Source: Bradyrhizobium neotropicale (lineage in GTDB: Bacteria > Pseudomonadota > Alphaproteobacteria > Rhizobiales > Xanthobacteraceae). From it: DNA of 64,000 bases. Where the stretch lies: contig NZ_LSEF01000100.1 of the NCBI RefSeq assembly GCF_001641695.1, forward strand, positions 42,216 to 106,215, given 5' to 3'. The translations under genes were made by a program, and so were the position numbers. The notes beneath the pieces are model-generated. The model had not been told where the DNA came from and made no database searches. It saw nothing but the letters and a program-made list of their open reading frames with translations. Positions 60,641 through 64,000 of this stretch are shown in pieces. Every line of letters starts with the position of its first letter. The first letter of the stretch is position 1.

Positions 60641-63600
60641 ATGCGCGTATTCAGCGTTCCCATCTCAGTTCCCTTTCTGCGCACGGTCGTCGCGGCCCTG
60701 CTCGACGGCCGGCTGGTCGAGGGATTCGAGGCGCGCAAGGAGCCGGCGCGGCTTGCCGACGCGACGCTGTACCTGCCGACCCGGCGCGCCATGCGCGTCG
60801 TCCGCGAGATCTTCCTCGACGAGATGACGGCGGATGCGGCGGTGCTGCCGCGCATCGTCGCGCTCGGCGACATCGACGAGGACGAGCTCGCCTTCGCCGA
60901 CGAGGCCGAGCAGTTTTCGGCCGCCGCACCGCTCGACATTTCGCCACGGCTCGGCGAGCTCGAACGACGGCTGACGCTGGCGCGCCTCGTCGCGGCCTGG
61001 GCCAAGGGCCCGGTGCTGGCGCCGCTGGTGGTCGGTGGTCCCGCCTCGACGCTTGCGCTTGCGGGCGATCTGGCACGCCTGATCGACGACATGGTGACGC
61101 GCGGCGTCGACTGGAGCGCGCTCGATGGCCTGGTGCCGGACCAGCTCGATCAATACTGGCAGCACTCGCTCGAGTTCCTGCGCATCGCGCGCATCGCATG
61201 GCCCGGCCATCTCGCCGAGATCAACAGGATCGAGCCCGCGGCGCGGCGCGATCTTCTGATCGCGGCGGAAGCGAAACGGCTGACCGCGCATCCGAGCGGA
61301 CCCGTGATCGCGGCCGGCTCAACCGGCTCGATGCCGGCCACCGCAAAATTCCTGCATGCGGTGGCTTCGCTGCCGCATGGCGCCGTGGTGCTGCCGGGGC
61401 TCGACACCGATCTCGACGAGGACGCCTGGCGGATCATCGGCGGCGTGCGCGATGCGCTGGGCAAGTTCGCGGAGCATCCGGCCTCGAACCATCCGCAATA
61501 CGCCATGCACGCGCTGCTGCAGCGTTTTGGCATCAAGCGCAGCGATGTCGATATCCTCCAGCCGCCGGCGGAAGGCGGCCGCGATCTCCTCGCATCCGAA
61601 TCGATGCGGCCGTCCGCGAAGACGGAGATCTGGCACGACCGGCTGAAGCAGCCCGATGTCGCCGCCAAAATTGCCGGCGGTATGACGAACCTCGCGGTCG
61701 TCGAAGCGCCCAATCCCGAAATGGAAGCGCTCGCGATCGCGATCGCGATGCGCGAGGCGCGGCATCTCGACAAGTCGGCGGCGCTGGTGACTCCGGACCG
61801 CGCACTGGCGCGGCGGGTGATGGCCGCGCTCACGCGATGGGACCTCGCCTTCGATGATTCCGGCGGCGACGTGCTGATGGAAACCCCCGCCGGCATCTTT
61901 GCGCGCCTCTCTGCCGAGGCGGCGACAAAAGGATTGGAGCCGCCGACGCTGCTGGCGCTGCTGAAGCATCCGCTGTGCCGGCTCGGCCGCGCGCCGGGTG
62001 CATGGAAAGCGGCCATCGAGGGCCTCGAGCTTGCAGTGTTGCGCGGCACGCGCCCGCCAGCGGGCACGGCCGGCCTGCTGCGCGAATTCAACCGTTTTCG
62101 CCAGGAGCTTGCAAAGCTATGGCACAACGAAGTTTCCGCGCTGCATCGCGCGGAGCCGCGCGCACGGCTCAAGGCGGAGGATCTCGATCGCATCCAGGCG
62201 CTGATCACCACGTTGCAAACGGCGTTGGCGCCGATCGAAAGCCTGGCGTCATCGAAGCCGTACGACTTCGCCGAGCTCGCGCACCGGCATCGCGAGATCC
62301 TGATCGAGCTGTCGCGCGATGAGCAAGGCATCCCGCTGGCCTTCGAAGAACGTGAGGGCCTCGCGCTCGCAGCTTCCTTCGACGATCTCCTGCGCGGCGG
62401 GACGACCAGCGGGTTGATGGTGCCGTTGGCGGACTATCCGGACGTGTTCCAGACCGCGTTCGGCGATCGCGCCGTGCGCCGGCCGGACAAGCCGGGCGCC
62501 CGGCTCCAGATCTACGGCCCGTTGGAATCACGCCTGATGCAGGCCGACCGCGTCATCGTCGGCGGGCTGATCGAGGGCGTCTGGCCGCCGGCGCCGCGCA
62601 TCGATCCCTGGCTGAGCCGGCCGATGCGGCATGAGCTCGGCCTCGATCTGCCGGAGCGGCGCATCGGCCTCTCCGCCCATGACTTCGCGCAGCTGCTCGG
62701 CGCCGACGAGGTCATCCTCACCCATTCCGCCAAGGCTGGCGGCGCGCCGGCGGTGGCCTCGCGCTTCCTGCACCGGCTGGAAGCGGTCGCGGGCGATGCG
62801 CATTGGAAAGCCGCGACGCAAGCCGGCGAGAAATTCGTGAAGTTCGCGGGCGCGCTGGACCAGCCCGAGACGGTCAGGCCGATCAAGCAGCCCGAGCCGC
62901 GACCGCCGCGCGCCGCGCGGCCGCTCAAACTGTCGGTCACCGCGATCGAGGACTGGCTGCGCGATCCCTACACGATCTATGCCAGGCACATTCTGCGGCT
63001 CGACGCGCTCGATCCCGTCGACATGCCGCTCTCGGCCGCCGACCGCGGCTCGGCGATCCATGATGCGCTGGGCGAGTTCACCGAGACCTATGCGGCGCGT
63101 CTGCCTGACGATCCCGCGCGCGTGCTGCGCGAGATCGGCGAGAAGTATTTTGCGCCGCTGATGGAGCGCCCCGAGGCACGGGCGCTGTGGTGGCCGCGCT
63201 TCCAGCGCATCGCGCGCTGGTTCGGCGAATGGGAGACCGCGCGCCGCGACGCGATCGAGGCGATCACCGCGGAGACCCATGGCGAGATCTCGATCCCGCT
63301 CGACAACGAACGCAGCTTCCGCCTGTCCGCCCGCGCCGATCGCATCGAGCGGCGCCAGGGCGGCGGCTACGCGATCCTCGACTATAAGACCGGCCAGCCG
63401 CCAACCGGCAAGCAGGTGCGCATGGGCCTGTCGCCGCAGCTCACGCTGGAAGCAGCAATCCTGCGCGAGGGCGGCTTCCCCGACATCGACGCCGGCGCGT
63501 CTGTGAGCCAGCTCGTCTATGTCCGCCTCAGCGGCAACAATCCGCCGGGCGAGGAGCGCATCCTCGAGCTAAAGATCAAGCAAAACGACACGCCGCAGCC

Positions 63601-63787
63601 GCCGGACACCGCGGCCACGGAGGCCAGGGCCAAGCTGGAGGCGCTCATTCGTGCCTTCGAGGACGAGAACCAGCCCTACACCTCGCTGAACCTGCCGATG
63701 TGGACCAACCGCTACGGCGCCTATGACGATCTCGCTCGGATCAAGGAATGGTCGGCGGCCGGCGGATTGGGGATCGAAGAATGGTGA
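60641..63787 (+). CDS. addB: Double-strand break repair protein AddB
   Basis: A 1048-residue subunit of the AddAB helicase-nuclease that processes DNA ends for recombination. The N-terminal region (VPFLRTVVAALLDG...) is the AddB helicase-like fold but no Walker A P-loop is visible, as usual in alphaproteobacterial AddB. The C-terminal nuclease domain has the PD-(D/E)xK core IHDALGEF ... YAILDYKTGQPP. The Fe-S cluster cysteines of Bacillus AddB are not seen in the C-terminus. addA begins inside its last codons. Confidence 0.94.
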   Translation: MRVFSVPISVPFLRTVVAALLDGRLVEGFEARKEPARLADATLYLPTRRAMRVVREIFLDEMTADAAVLPRIVALGDIDEDELAFADEAEQFSAAAPLDISPRLGELERRLTLARLVAAWAKGPVLAPLVVGGPASTLALAGDLARLIDDMVTRGVDWSALDGLVPDQLDQYWQHSLEFLRIARIAWPGHLAEINRIEPAARRDLLIAAEAKRLTAHPSGPVIAAGSTGSMPATAKFLHAVASLPHGAVVLPGLDTDLDEDAWRIIGGVRDALGKFAEHPASNHPQYAMHALLQRFGIKRSDVDILQPPAEGGRDLLASESMRPSAKTEIWHDRLKQPDVAAKIAGGMTNLAVVEAPNPEMEALAIAIAMREARHLDKSAALVTPDRALARRVMAALTRWDLAFDDSGGDVLMETPAGIFARLSAEAATKGLEPPTLLALLKHPLCRLGRAPGAWKAAIEGLELAVLRGTRPPAGTAGLLREFNRFRQELAKLWHNEVSALHRAEPRARLKAEDLDRIQALITTLQTALAPIESLASSKPYDFAELAHRHREILIELSRDEQGIPLAFEEREGLALAASFDDLLRGGTTSGLMVPLADYPDVFQTAFGDRAVRRPDKPGARLQIYGPLESRLMQADRVIVGGLIEGVWPPAPRIDPWLSRPMRHELGLDLPERRIGLSAHDFAQLLGADEVILTHSAKAGGAPAVASRFLHRLEAVAGDAHWKAATQAGEKFVKFAGALDQPETVRPIKQPEPRPPRAARPLKLSVTAIEDWLRDPYTIYARHILRLDALDPVDMPLSAADRGSAIHDALGEFTETYAARLPDDPARVLREIGEKYFAPLMERPEARALWWPRFQRIARWFGEWETARRDAIEAITAETHGEISIPLDNERSFRLSARADRIERRQGGGYAILDYKTGQPPTGKQVRMGLSPQLTLEAAILREGGFPDIDAGASVSQLVYVRLSGNNPPGEERILELKIKQNDTPQPPDTAATEARAKLEALIRAFEDENQPYTSLNLPMWTNRYGAYDDLARIKEWSAAGGLGIEEW

Positions 63788-64000
63788 AGGCCCCGCGTCC
63801 CATTCCCGATGCGGTGCGCGCCACGCAGGCGCGCGCGTCGGACCCGACTGCCTCGGCCTTCGTGTCGGCCAATGCCGGCTCGGGCAAGACCCATGTGCTG
63901 GTGCAGCGTGTGATCCGCCTGTTGCTGTCGGGCGTGCCGCCGGAAAAGATCCTCTGCATCACCTTCACCAAGGCCGCGGCCGCCAACATGGCCGAGCGCG
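63781..64000 (+). CDS. addA: AddA helicase-nuclease, N-terminal part (runs off the window)
   Basis: The first 73 residues of a UvrD-type helicase, partner of AddB. ANAGSGKTHVLVQRVIRLLLSG (partly quoted) is the Walker A region, followed by KILCITFTKAAAANMAER, motif Ia. ATG 63781 overlaps the addB stop by seven bases; GTG 63784 is another possibility. It is truncated by the window end. Confidence 0.93.
   Translation, partial: MVKAPRPIPDAVRATQARASDPTASAFVSANAGSGKTHVLVQRVIRLLLSGVPPEKILCITFTKAAAANMAER

Overview
This 64-kb window is a housekeeping stretch of an alphaproteobacterial chromosome, almost certainly Bradyrhizobium or a very close relative. The main evidence is the Irr protein, which has a Cys29-Pro30 heme motif and a His117-119 triplet exactly as in Bradyrhizobium Irr. 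Other support comes from two tandem TGCATC hexamers in the irr promoter, high GC, dense Bradyrhizobium-type palindromic intergenic repeats, and the gene order (murJ-trpS, tsaB-rimI-fur, miaB-phoH-ybeY-corC-lnt, rimP-nusA-ylxR-infB-rbfA-truB-rpsO-pnp, irr//fabA-fabB-fabI, divL-tsaE-amgK-murU-addB-addA). No rRNA, tRNA, CRISPR, prophage or insertion sequence was seen. Coding density is about 90%, and most gaps carry short inverted repeats.

Layout. 0-5 kb: succinate-semialdehyde dehydrogenase, a small orphan protein, a serine hydrolase and a PfkB kinase. 5-18.4 kb: a plus-strand run with murJ, trpS, a stress protein, an Nfu Fe-S carrier, tsaB, rimI, fur, a HAD phosphatase, miaB, phoH, ybeY, corC, lnt and an XRE regulator. 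18.4-21.4 kb: an M20 hydrolase, trmB and a convergent DUF2336 gene. 21.5-32.1 kb: the translation/RNA operon rimP to pnp, with a leader terminator before rimP, two hairpins between infB and rbfA, a terminator after rpsO, and a large hairpin before pnp. 32.3-37 kb: divergent katG/oxyR, then a GNAT acetyltransferase and a GST. 36.8-40.4 kb: fabI-fabB-fabA divergent from irr. 40.5-49.4 kb: mixed accessory genes (SH3 protein, hydroxyacid dehydrogenase, LysR/aldo-keto reductase pair, a ThiF/MoeB-like enzyme, a trypsin-fold protein lacking its catalytic His, gamma-glutamyltransferase, an orphan ParA). 49.6-54.9 kb: mutM divergent from ubiE-ubiB-coaBC-dut. 55.1-64 kb: divL, a tsaE-amgK fusion, a PilZ protein, murU, addB and the start of addA.

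The observation most worth following is at 52.9-54.4 kb. The CoaBC enzyme of coenzyme A synthesis carries an N-terminal FitA/VapB-like ribbon-helix-helix DNA-binding domain. The 57-bp gap before it holds two perfect palindromes, and one of them is built from the half-site TGATAGC, which resembles the recognition sequence remembered for FitA antitoxins. No PIN toxin gene is present. This suggests, as inference, an antitoxin DNA-binding module captured by a metabolic enzyme that may repress its own operon. Other points are the long hairpin in the pnp leader, a Tyr phosphoacceptor in the DivL kinase, the missing protease His, an odd small GIY-YIG-like protein, and the fur and irr genes with the Fur-type site in the irr promoter all in one window.

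Starts were chosen from ribosome-binding sites, family lengths and overlaps. Functional names rest on motifs read by eye; no database search was run.
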